A stretch of DNA of 19,179 nt from Oscillospiraceae bacterium (GTDB taxonomy: Bacteria > Bacillota_A > Clostridia > Oscillospirales > CAG-272): contig SVSO01000031.1 in the NCBI GenBank assembly GCA_015064195.1, positions 1 to 19,179 on the forward strand, written 5' to 3'. Of the stretch, positions 6,873 to 13,908 are shown one piece after another. The stretch's first letter is position 1. Every line of letters starts with the position of its first letter. Both the position numbers and the translations under genes were made by a program. The notes under the pieces are model-generated. The model worked only from the letters and a program-made list of their open reading frames with translations, was not told the origin of the DNA and did not search any database.

Positions 6873-7970
6873 ATGCTGAAAGCAGGAATGGTGGGCGTCG
6901 GTTGTATCAGCGGCATCTATCTTGAAAATTTCACCAAAGTATTCCGCGATGTGGAGCTTGTGGCGGTGTGCGATCTCATCCGCGAGCGCGCAGAAAATGC
7001 GCAGAAAAAGTACGGAATTCCGAAGCTTTACGATACGATGGACGAGCTGTTTGCCGATCCGGAGATCGATATCGTGCTGAATCTGACCCGCCCGTATCAG
7101 CATTTTGAAGTCTCCAAGGCGGCACTTCTGGCAGGAAAGCACGTGTATTCGGAAAAGCCGCTGGGCGCGGATCTTGAAGAAGGGCTGGCACTGGTGGCAC
7201 TTGCGGAGGAGAAGGGACTCATCATCGGCGGCGCACCGGACACCTTCATGGGCGCAGGCATTCAGACCTGCCGCCGGCTCATCGATGACGGCGTGATCGG
7301 TGAGATCGTGGGCGGACGTGCGGTCATGGCCTGCCACGGACACGAAACATGGCATCCCGATCCGGATTTTTACTATCAGAGAGGCGGCGGCCCGCTGCTG
7401 GATATGGGCCCCTATTACATCACCGCCCTCATCAATCTTCTGGGCGGCATCAAGTCGGTGTACGCCTATGCGCGCACCTCCTATGCAGAGCGGCTGATCA
7501 CCGCCGAGCCGCACGTGGGCGAGATCATCAAGGTCAACACGCCCACCCACATCGAGGGCATCATGCACTTTGATTCGGGCGTGAGCGTGTCCATGCTGAC
7601 CAGCTTTGATGTGTATAACACCAGGCAGACACGGATCGAGATCTACGGCACAAAGGGTACGCTCTATGTGCCCGATCCCAACTGTTTCGGCGGGCCGATC
7701 CAGTTCTATAACGGCGAGAAAGGCCGCATGGAGGAATATCCGCTGACCTTCGATTATGCGGAAAATTCCCGCTGCCTCGGTCTTGACGATCTGGCGAAGG
7801 CCATCGAATCCGGCCGTCATGGACGCGCCACATCCAAGCAGACACTCCATGTGCTGGAGGTCATGAGCGGCTTCTTCCGGAGCGCAGAATCCGGCGCACC
7901 GGTGGAAATCGCCACCCATTTCGAGCGGGAAGCCCCCATGGATCCCACGCTGCCCCACGGTTTTCTGTGA
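6873..7970 (+). CDS. Second Gfo/Idh/MocA-family dehydrogenase, 365 aa
   Basis: NAD(P)-dependent oxidoreductase related to, but clearly different from, the one at 5000. The N-terminal Rossmann motif is GVGCISGIY (G8, G10), the EKP motif is again at 94-96, and the substrate-side motif reads GGGPLLDMGPYYITAL. D177 is kept, but the position equivalent to the usual catalytic His (181) is Tyr and the later Asp is Thr. This DMGPYY variant recurs within the family, so it is probably an active subgroup and not a broken enzyme (family knowledge). The start ATG at 6873 has AAGGAGG at 6861-6867. It forms a two-gene unit with ThuA and ends at a strong bidirectional terminator. It may carry out a partner step to the first dehydrogenase, such as re-reduction of the product; this is inference. 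Confidence 0.93.
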   Translation: MLKAGMVGVGCISGIYLENFTKVFRDVELVAVCDLIRERAENAQKKYGIPKLYDTMDELFADPEIDIVLNLTRPYQHFEVSKAALLAGKHVYSEKPLGADLEEGLALVALAEEKGLIIGGAPDTFMGAGIQTCRRLIDDGVIGEIVGGRAVMACHGHETWHPDPDFYYQRGGGPLLDMGPYYITALINLLGGIKSVYAYARTSYAERLITAEPHVGEIIKVNTPTHIEGIMHFDSGVSVSMLTSFDVYNTRQTRIEIYGTKGTLYVPDPNCFGGPIQFYNGEKGRMEEYPLTFDYAENSRCLGLDDLAKAIESGRHGRATSKQTLHVLEVMSGFFRSAESGAPVEIATHFEREAPMDPTLPHGFL

Positions 7971-7976
7971 TATGAG

Positions 7977-8007
7977 AAAAGACTGCTGCACCGCGCAGCA
8001 GTCTTTT
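7977..8007. terminator. Bidirectional terminator
   Basis: A perfect 13-bp stem, AAAAGACTGCTGC (7977-7989) with GCAGCAGTCTTTT (7995-8007), has loop ACCGC. With A's on the left arm and T's on the right arm it can end both the rightward dehydrogenase transcript and the leftward AraC transcript. Confidence 0.88.
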
Positions 8008-8033
8008 GCTGTTATGCAAGGGGCTCGAGACGA

Positions 8034-8912
8034 TCACTCGCATCCGCTCTGCCGCCATACACCGCCCGGCAATTTCCGGAAGGCATCCGGATCTGCAGTG
8101 CTGCGGAAGGCTTCGGGGGATGATCCGCATCGCTTCCGGAATATCCGGCTGAAATAAAGAGGGTCGGAAAAACCGGTTTCATATGCGATTTCGGCGATCG
8201 ACAGTTCGCTTGACAAGAGAAGCTCAGCGGCTTTACTTAGGCGCAGATCAAGCACGTAAGAATATGCGGAAACGCCCATGGCTTCCTTGAACATATGCAT
8301 AAATCTGCCGCAGCTGACCCCTACCATCTGCGCGTAAAAATCAAGATTTATCTCCTCAACGAAGTGCTTGTTCATATGCACGATGACGGGATAGAGCCGA
8401 TCATCCGGCTCTGCGGAGCTGTCACTGTCAGCCGCCTTTCCAAGCTCGGCGAAAAGTGACACAAGCTCCGCCGAAAGCGACAGCTCCCGATGCTTCAGAT
8501 TCGTGGCATAGCGATAGATCATCCGGTCAAAAATGCGCGGAATCGAATGGGACACACGTCCGGTGCGGAACAGCACACGGTCATACAGCCCCGCATCCTT
8601 CAGGATCTCCCGAACGCAGATTCCCGAAAAATGCAGCCAATAGCAAACACCGCTCCGCTGTTCATATCGCTGGGGCTTGCCGGGCGGATAGATCACGAAA
8701 TCTCCCGTGCCAAGTGTTTTATTGGCGCCGTCTATATCAACCAGCATTTCTCCGCTTACCGTATATAGAATATGCCAGTCGCTTCTGCCGATCTCTCTGA
8801 CCGTGATGTGTTTTGAGTCCATATGTACGCCGCAGGAGATCACCGAAAGGAATCTGGTGGTGCGCGAGTCGTAAATATCGGAAAGGTTGCCGTTGTATAT
8901 CTCTTTTTTCAT
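8034..8912 (-). CDS. AraC-family transcriptional regulator, 292 aa
   Basis: Cupin-type sensor domain in the first half (WHILYTVSGEML, then GTGDFVIYPPGKPQRYEQ) and a C-terminal AraC DNA-binding domain (VHMNKHFVEEINLDFYAQMVGV, then ELSIAEIAYETGFSDPLYFS and IFRKRCGSSPEAF). The start ATG at 8912 has AAGGAG ten bases upstream (plus-strand 8923-8928). It has its own near-perfect promoter and is divergent from the GH4 gene, with 184 bases between the starts, so it most likely controls that gene and perhaps itself. The inducer is probably an alpha-galactoside or its product, judged only from the neighbour. Domain assignment is firm. Confidence 0.93.
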   Translation of the reverse strand: MKKEIYNGNLSDIYDSRTTRFLSVISCGVHMDSKHITVREIGRSDWHILYTVSGEMLVDIDGANKTLGTGDFVIYPPGKPQRYEQRSGVCYWLHFSGICVREILKDAGLYDRVLFRTGRVSHSIPRIFDRMIYRYATNLKHRELSLSAELVSLFAELGKAADSDSSAEPDDRLYPVIVHMNKHFVEEINLDFYAQMVGVSCGRFMHMFKEAMGVSAYSYVLDLRLSKAAELLLSSELSIAEIAYETGFSDPLYFSRIFRKRCGSSPEAFRSTADPDAFRKLPGGVWRQSGCE

Positions 8913-8956
8913 TGCGGTTCATCTCCTTGTGCAATTTCTTATGTTGCTGTAATACT

Positions 8957-8985
8957 ATTATAGCCGCTGTTCGCAGTTTTGTCAA
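8957..8985 (-). promoter_or_regulatory. Promoter of the leftward AraC gene
   Basis: On the minus strand: TTGACA (8980-8985), 17 bases, TATAAT (8957-8962). Both hexamers are perfect consensus, so expression without an activator is likely strong. Confidence 0.85.
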
Positions 8986-8988
8986 TAG

Positions 8989-9015
8989 CAGAATTGTCCA
9001 TATCATTGTCAGAAT
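8989..9015. promoter_or_regulatory. CAGAAT direct repeat between divergent promoters
   Basis: CAGAAT occurs at 8989-8994 and 9010-9015, 21 bp apart, between the two divergent promoters and ending just before the GH4 -35. TTGTC also occurs three times here (8979, 8994, 9006). Spacing fits an AraC-type operator, but the repeat is short and could be chance. Confidence 0.35.
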
Positions 9016-9021
9016 ATAACA

Positions 9022-9064
9022 TTTACTTATGCGTTTGCGGTGTGATATAATAATGCTGCAGCAT
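9022..9064 (+). promoter_or_regulatory. GH4 promoter with 12-bp palindrome at the start site
   Basis: TTTACT (9022-9027), 18 bases, TATAAT (9046-9051). The -35 is weak, as expected for an activator-dependent promoter. A perfect palindrome, ATGCTGCAGCAT (9053-9064), covers the predicted transcription start and could be an operator. Confidence 0.65.
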
Positions 9065-9096
9065 CTGCTGCTATATACTGCAAGGAGGAAAAACAC

Positions 9097-10422
9097 ATGA
9101 AAAAAATTGTTTTTATCGGTTCGGGCAGCTTCACCTTCACCAGAAATGTTGTGAAGGATCTGCTCACATTTCCGGCATTTCATGACGTCCACATCGCGCT
9201 TGTGGACATCGATCCGAAACGGCTCGAATACAGCCTGCGTGTCTGTGAGCATATCAGGGAAAAGCTGGGCGCAAACGAGGTGACGATCACTGCGACCGCC
9301 GACCGCACCGAAGCACTTGTGGGTGCAGATGGCGTACTTTGCACGATTTTCAACGGCGACCTTGATATCTGGCGCTATGATCTTGAGATCCCGCTCAAAT
9401 ACGGTATCAGCACGAACATCGGCGACACCAGAAGCGTGGCGGGTATCTTCCGCGCGGCAAGAAATATTCCGGTCATGCTCGATATCTGCCATGATATTGA
9501 AAAATACTGTCCGGATGCGCTGTTCCTCAATTATACCAATCCGATGGCAATGCTCTGCCGCGCCATGCAGCTTCACTCCAAGGTATCCGTGACCGGCCTC
9601 TGCCATTCCGTTCAGGGAACGATCATCATGCTGGCGGACTGGGCAGGCGTTCCTGCCGCTGAGGTGACTTATACCTGCGCGGGTGTGAACCATCAGGCGT
9701 TCTTTACGGAGATCAAGCATAACGGCAAGGATCTTTACCCCATTCTGCGCGAAAAGGTCAAGGAGCCGGCCATATATGACTGGGAGCGCGTCAGAAACGA
9801 AATGTTCATGCACCTCGGCTACTATGTTACCGAATCCTCGGGACACAATTCCGAATATAACGCATGGTTCCGCAAGCGTCCCGATCTGCTCGAAAAATAT
9901 TGCTCCGAGCATCCGGGACACGGCTGGAATCCCGGCGTCTACGGCTACTCCATCGCCGAGCGCACCGACAGACTGCAGAATTACTATAAATACATCGACG
10001 AATGGATGAAGACGGCGGAGATTTCTCCCGATAAACGCAGCGGCGAATATGCGGCTGAAATTCTCAATGCGGTCATCGGCGACGGAAATCCGATTCAGTT
10101 CAACGGAAATGTGATCAACGACGGCTGTATTACCAACCTTCCAGCCAACGCCTGTGTCGAAATCCCCGTCGTGGCATCGCGGTTCGGACTGCGCAAGTGC
10201 TACGTGGGAAAGCTTCCCGACGAGGTAGCGATTCTTGTCAACAACACCGCGCTCATGGAGAATTTAGCGGTGGATGCCATCGTTGAAAAGAATAAAACCA
10301 AGCTCATCCGCGCCGTCTATATGGATCCGCTCTGCTCGGCAGTGCTTTCCCTTGAGGAGATCGAAAGTATGTGCAATGAGCTGTTCGAGGTGAACAAAGA
10401 TTATATGGGAGATTGGAAATAA
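9097..10422 (+). CDS. GH4 family NAD-dependent alpha-galactosidase-like glycosidase, 441 aa
   Basis: Glycoside hydrolase family 4 enzymes cleave by a redox route: bound NAD+ oxidises C3 of the sugar, the glycosidic bond is eliminated, then the product is re-reduced. They also need a divalent metal, usually Mn2+. Visible: the nucleotide motif FIGSGSFTFTRN at the N-terminus, GDTRSVAGIFRAARNIP, NYTNPMAM, GLCHSVQG (C169, H170) and CAGVNHQAFF (H199). C169 and H199 are in the places of the family metal ligands. The CHSV motif and overall similarity to MelA-type enzymes favour alpha-galactosidase over alpha-glucosidase or the phospho-sugar enzymes. Alpha-galacturonidase activity is an alternative, since relatives with that activity exist and uronate genes are nearby. 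The start ATG at 9097 has AAGGAGG eight bases upstream. No signal peptide: it acts on imported oligosaccharides. It is a single-gene transcript closed by an 18-bp hairpin. Confidence 0.9.
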   Translation: MKKIVFIGSGSFTFTRNVVKDLLTFPAFHDVHIALVDIDPKRLEYSLRVCEHIREKLGANEVTITATADRTEALVGADGVLCTIFNGDLDIWRYDLEIPLKYGISTNIGDTRSVAGIFRAARNIPVMLDICHDIEKYCPDALFLNYTNPMAMLCRAMQLHSKVSVTGLCHSVQGTIIMLADWAGVPAAEVTYTCAGVNHQAFFTEIKHNGKDLYPILREKVKEPAIYDWERVRNEMFMHLGYYVTESSGHNSEYNAWFRKRPDLLEKYCSEHPGHGWNPGVYGYSIAERTDRLQNYYKYIDEWMKTAEISPDKRSGEYAAEILNAVIGDGNPIQFNGNVINDGCITNLPANACVEIPVVASRFGLRKCYVGKLPDEVAILVNNTALMENLAVDAIVEKNKTKLIRAVYMDPLCSAVLSLEEIESMCNELFEVNKDYMGDWK

Positions 10423-10473
10423 GCTGAGATCCGGCTGAGCATAACAGCTTTCTCCCCGCATCAGTCATACTGC

Positions 10474-10514
10474 AAAAACGATTGCCTGTGAGATTTTCAC
10501 AGGCAATCGTTTTT
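10474..10514. terminator. Strong bidirectional terminator
   Basis: A perfect 18-bp stem (10474-10491 with 10497-10514), with loop GATTT, an A5 start and a T5 end. It serves both the rightward GH4 gene and the leftward solute-binding-protein gene, whose stop codon directly adjoins it. Confidence 0.93.
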
Positions 10515-10515
10515 G

Positions 10516-11958
10516 TTATTCAGTCATGACGGAGAGCTTTTCGAGAATTTTTGCTTCATTCGATGCGACCTGAGATGCGAGATCGCGGGAATTATTCTTC
10601 ATCATCGTCCAGATGAAACCGTCACGTATGGTGCCGCAGAGCGTGGAGTCACCAATATCGATGACACGGGAGTCGAAGATGAGGTCTATCATATCAATGG
10701 ATTCCTCATCACGGGAATGCTTACCCTTGATGGCAACTTCAATATACGCAGGGATGACAGTCTTGTACGATTCACAGTTGAGTACCTCCAGCATATAGCC
10801 GACAAAATCGGTATCCTTGCAGGTGATCGGCACGATGGTGGGCATATAGTAGCAGACGCGGGCGTGGTAATCCTTCTGCGTCTCGTCGAATTTCGGATAG
10901 GGAATGATGCCGAAGTCGGTGTCCATACCACGCAGACTTTCGATGTAGTTAAAGGACATATCCATGAACAGTGAGCGATTATCGGCAAAAATGGTGCGGA
11001 TTTCTGTCGGAATATCAAGTCCGTCACCTTCAGTCATATACACTGCGCCGCTGTCGTACGCCAGTTTGAATGTGCGCTCAAATACATCGACAAAGCGCGA
11101 ATCGGTCATGTTGATGTAGGGAACATCATTCGCATCCTTGGCGATGCTTGTGACACCTGCTCCGATCCAGAAGTCAGGTGCGACATTTTTGTGATGAGCC
11201 ATATAACCCCACATATCTTTATCATCCATTACCGTGTCTCCATTGAGATCATTGGCAGCGGCAGTGATATATTCCTGCATCTTATCCATTGTCCACTTGC
11301 CGTCCTTTACAAGCTGGTAAAGATTATCCAGTTTTACATCCTCAGCAATCTGTTTGTTGAACACGAGACAGTAGATTACGTCATAGATATCCATATTGAA
11401 CGCTCCTTCGGCAATGTACTGTGTGCCGCCGATGGAGAGTGATTCATTGATGGATTTGTCCCAGTATTTCTTGTTAAGATTTACGTTTGGCAGATCATCC
11501 ACGGGAATGAGCAACCCCTCACTCCAATAAGTCAGCGCCCAGTCACAGCGAACTACAATGAGGTCGTATGCATCTTCACCGGCGACAACAGAGTTTTTCA
11601 TGGCTACACGGCCATCCCAGACATCAGGATAGAGATGCTGCGTCATTTTCACATTATAGGTATCCTCAACGAACTGATTGCGTTTGAACACCGAATCGTT
11701 CATTACATCGCCGTTTTCTTCTTCCACAACAATCTGATAATGGAAGTTTCCATTCTCAAACGTTGCTGTGCAAAATTCCCTGCCGCCGAAATCGCGCACT
11801 TCAAGATCGGGCGTCTGAAGGTGCTCCTCTGTTTCCACGGTCTGCGATGTGGTATCGACGGCGGTGGTATCGACCGGCGCGGATGCTTCACCGCAGCCGG
11901 CAAGCAGCATCAGCGCAAGAATGCCCGCAAAATTTTTACACCATTTTTTCGTAGTCAT
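10516..11958 (-). CDS. Extracellular sugar-binding lipoprotein of an ABC transporter, 480 aa
   Basis: Captures a sugar or oligosaccharide outside the membrane for ABC import. The N-terminus is a lipoprotein signal: MTTKKWCKN, a hydrophobic stretch, and the lipobox LLAGC with Cys22, followed by an Ala/Thr/Glu linker. Family-1-type binding-protein features follow: YDLIVVRCDWALTYWSEGLLIPVDD, YWDKSINESLSIGG, VFNKQIAEDV, DGKWTMDKMQEY, and DMWGYMAHH in an Asp-rich DLNGDTVMDDKDMWG segment that may be a calcium-type loop. The length is usual. The ATG at 11958 lies inside the end of the GH127 gene (23-base overlap), with GGGAG nine bases upstream, so it is co-expressed with the arabinofuranosidase and arabinose-containing oligosaccharides are the likely ligand (inference). 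No permease or ATPase gene is present in the window, which is unusual. Confidence 0.88.
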   Translation of the reverse strand: MTTKKWCKNFAGILALMLLAGCGEASAPVDTTAVDTTSQTVETEEHLQTPDLEVRDFGGREFCTATFENGNFHYQIVVEEENGDVMNDSVFKRNQFVEDTYNVKMTQHLYPDVWDGRVAMKNSVVAGEDAYDLIVVRCDWALTYWSEGLLIPVDDLPNVNLNKKYWDKSINESLSIGGTQYIAEGAFNMDIYDVIYCLVFNKQIAEDVKLDNLYQLVKDGKWTMDKMQEYITAAANDLNGDTVMDDKDMWGYMAHHKNVAPDFWIGAGVTSIAKDANDVPYINMTDSRFVDVFERTFKLAYDSGAVYMTEGDGLDIPTEIRTIFADNRSLFMDMSFNYIESLRGMDTDFGIIPYPKFDETQKDYHARVCYYMPTIVPITCKDTDFVGYMLEVLNCESYKTVIPAYIEVAIKGKHSRDEESIDMIDLIFDSRVIDIGDSTLCGTIRDGFIWTMMKNNSRDLASQVASNEAKILEKLSVMTE

Positions 11959-13768
11959 AATACAGTTCTCCCTTCAAATTATTGGTATCCTTCATATTTT
12001 CCTGCCTGAACCACACCTGCATCCGACCGGAATTTTCCCGGTTGCACCAGCGATAGTATGGGATGAGCCTGAATTCGCCGCCGTCCGCACGGCGTCCCAC
12101 CGCACCGTCGCCGTCCGCACGGAGGGCGGCATCCTCAGCCACGGTGAAATCAACGCCCTCCGGATTGTCGATCTCTTCCGCGCAGAGCAGCCACGGCCCG
12201 CGCATGACAGCCACCATGCCGCGGTCAGCCTCCGCCGCAGCATTCGCCGCGATCCGGCGGGGCGGCGCATCAAAGGTGACGGCGAGCGTGCCGCTCGTCA
12301 CATCCAGCACGGCATATCCGTTCTCGCAGGTATAATCCGCCGGCTTTCCGTCAAGCGTCAGCGCAAAATTTTCCGCATATTCGGGAATGCGCAGATGAAG
12401 CTTCATGGGCCGTCCATTGGTGTCAACGGTGATGCGGCCATCCTCCTGCGTCAGCGTGAAGCGGTCGGTTTTGCATTCGCATCCGATGTGGAGATTGACG
12501 AACAGATCGTCATCGTTATACGCACAGATGAACGTGCCGAGCGCACCGTAAAGCTTAAGCAGCATGGGCGGACAGCAGGGGCAGCCGTGCCATTCCCAGC
12601 GGCGGATGGATCCGTCGGAAATGAGCGGATTCTGGTAGAAATAATGCTGACCGTCCTCACCGATGGCGGCGAGGATGTTGTTGCAGAGCGCGCGCTCGAA
12701 TACATCGAACCGCTCGGCTTTCGGCGAGATCAGGCTGAATTCCGCACCGAAGAAGGCGAGTCCGATGCCGGCACAGGTCTCAAGATAGGCATTGTTGGGC
12801 AGATTGTAGTCCACATCGAAGCCTTCGATGTCATGGCGCGTGCCGATGCCGCCGGAAATATGCATCTTGCGCTTCGTGATGCTCTCCCAGAGTGCATCAA
12901 GGGCGGGCAGATAATCCGCGCGGCCGGCCTCGCGTGCGACGGCGGATGCACCGGTATAACAGAGCGTTGCACGGACGGAATGACCGAGCGCTTCACGCTG
13001 ATCGGCGAACGGCGCGTGATTCTGATTGTAGTACATCTTGAAGCGCTCTTCTTTGCTGCCCGGCTTCTTGCCGCGCTCATCATACCAGAATTCCGCCATG
13101 CGAAGATACGCATCCGCATCCACGGAATGCGCGGACGCAAACTCATCCAGCTCACGGTGGTCACGGAACAGGCAGTGAAGCTTGACAAAGGCTTCCTCGG
13201 GAAGCGAATGGCCGGGGACGATGCCGAGGGGCGGGATCACGCGGCAGATATAGTTGGCCGCGCGGACTGCCGGGCGCAGGAGCGTGGTCTTGCCGGTGGC
13301 GAGATAGTGATGTACGCCTGCCTCCACCAGTGCGCCGTGGTCGTAAAGATCGTGGGCGATGATGATGTCGCCGCCGTTTTCCCCCCAGCGCTGATGGGGA
13401 TATTTCAGGATGGTTTTGGTGCAGACAAAACCATCGGGATCGGCATCGGAAGCGGCGGCGATGACCTCGATGAGCGCATCGAGACGGGCATCCAGCGCGG
13501 CATCATACTCTGCAGCCAGAAGATCGGATGCGCCGCGGATCGTCTCCAGCAGCAGACCGTCAGAGAAGGGATTGCCCTTGAATTCGCCCTCCTTCAGACC
13601 GGCAACGATGCGGAAATTATCAACCGCCCCCACCTCCTCAAACTTGTCGAGAACGTAGGGAAGGGTCTTTTGGCGTATTTTTTCGAGATATGGTGTCCAA
13701 AACCTATCTTTTACGGCGACCTCGGTGACAGACGGACGGCGGAGCGGGACAGTATGTGAATTTTTCAT
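11936..13768 (-). CDS. GH127 beta-L-arabinofuranosidase, 610 aa
   Basis: Glycoside hydrolase family 127 removes beta-L-arabinofuranose from plant glycans or glycoproteins using a zinc-bound cysteine nucleophile. Visible: IEGF with E315 (candidate acid/base), YLETCAG with E330 and C332, and HGCPCCPP with C398 and C399. These correspond to the Glu, Cys and Cys-Cys zinc ligands and nucleophile of the characterised Bifidobacterium enzyme HypBA1. An (alpha/alpha)6 catalytic half (from DRFWTPYLEKIRQ, through GGDIIIAHDLYDHGALVEAGVHH in pieces) is followed by beta-sandwich-like C-terminal parts (LHLRIPEYAENF; MVAVMRGPWLLC). The start ATG at 13768 has AGGAGA at plus-strand 13776-13781; an in-frame ATG at 13885 lies upstream of the promoter -35 and is rejected. 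There is no signal peptide, so it acts in the cytoplasm on imported sugar. First gene of a two-gene unit. GH146-type activity is a less likely alternative. Confidence 0.92.
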   Translation of the reverse strand: MKNSHTVPLRRPSVTEVAVKDRFWTPYLEKIRQKTLPYVLDKFEEVGAVDNFRIVAGLKEGEFKGNPFSDGLLLETIRGASDLLAAEYDAALDARLDALIEVIAAASDADPDGFVCTKTILKYPHQRWGENGGDIIIAHDLYDHGALVEAGVHHYLATGKTTLLRPAVRAANYICRVIPPLGIVPGHSLPEEAFVKLHCLFRDHRELDEFASAHSVDADAYLRMAEFWYDERGKKPGSKEERFKMYYNQNHAPFADQREALGHSVRATLCYTGASAVAREAGRADYLPALDALWESITKRKMHISGGIGTRHDIEGFDVDYNLPNNAYLETCAGIGLAFFGAEFSLISPKAERFDVFERALCNNILAAIGEDGQHYFYQNPLISDGSIRRWEWHGCPCCPPMLLKLYGALGTFICAYNDDDLFVNLHIGCECKTDRFTLTQEDGRITVDTNGRPMKLHLRIPEYAENFALTLDGKPADYTCENGYAVLDVTSGTLAVTFDAPPRRIAANAAAEADRGMVAVMRGPWLLCAEEIDNPEGVDFTVAEDAALRADGDGAVGRRADGGEFRLIPYYRWCNRENSGRMQVWFRQENMKDTNNLKGELYYDYEKMV

Positions 13769-13789
13769 GATAAAATCTCCTGATTTCTC

Positions 13790-13817
13790 TTGACATTGTG
13801 TGAATTTGTGGTATAAT
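13790..13817 (+). promoter_or_regulatory. Promoter of the third AraC gene
   Basis: TTGACA (13790-13795), 16 bases, TATAAT (13812-13817), with an extended -10 TGG before it. The -35 lies just outside the start of the oppositely oriented GH127 gene. Confidence 0.82.
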
Positions 13818-13853
13818 GGTAACAGAGAACGCTTGGTGATTTCATTATACCAC
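13808..13853. repeat. 10-bp inverted repeat made of two facing -10 boxes
   Basis: GTGGTATAAT (13808-13817) and its exact reverse complement ATTATACCAC (13844-13853) are the extended -10 elements of two opposing promoters that point toward each other across 26 bases. Confidence 0.8.
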
Positions 13854-13873
13854 AGGAAAGCTGTGGCTGTAAA
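13844..13873 (-). promoter_or_regulatory. Promoter of the GH127/solute-binding-protein unit
   Basis: On the minus strand: TTTACA (13868-13873), 18 bases, extended TGGTATAAT with hexamer at 13844-13849. The spacer holds CCACAG (13850-13855) and CTGTGG (13861-13866) with five bases between, a possible operator. The transcript would start near 13837 and overlap the start of the opposite transcript. Confidence 0.65.
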
Positions 13874-13908
13874 CTGACAAATCACGAAAAAAGGTGGAAT
13901 ATTCCGAG

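Noticed and set aside
8737..9921. Leftward open frame of 394 codons across the AraC/GH4 intergenic region
   Set aside because: It overlaps GH4, both divergent promoters and the AraC start. It has no domain pattern.
11849..13759. Very long rightward open frame (636 codons) opposite the GH127 gene
   Set aside because: It mirrors a gene with clear catalytic motifs and a good ribosome site. Its translation is compositionally odd and shows no family motif. Long antisense frames are common in GC-rich genes.
13808..13853. Invertible promoter (phase-variation switch)
   Set aside because: Arms are only 10 bp with 26 bases between, and no recombinase gene is in the window. Facing promoters explain the repeat adequately.
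13769..13885. N-terminal extension of the GH127 protein
   Set aside because: It would contain the promoter. The ATG at 13768 has AGGAGA at the right distance and begins at the usual family N-terminus.
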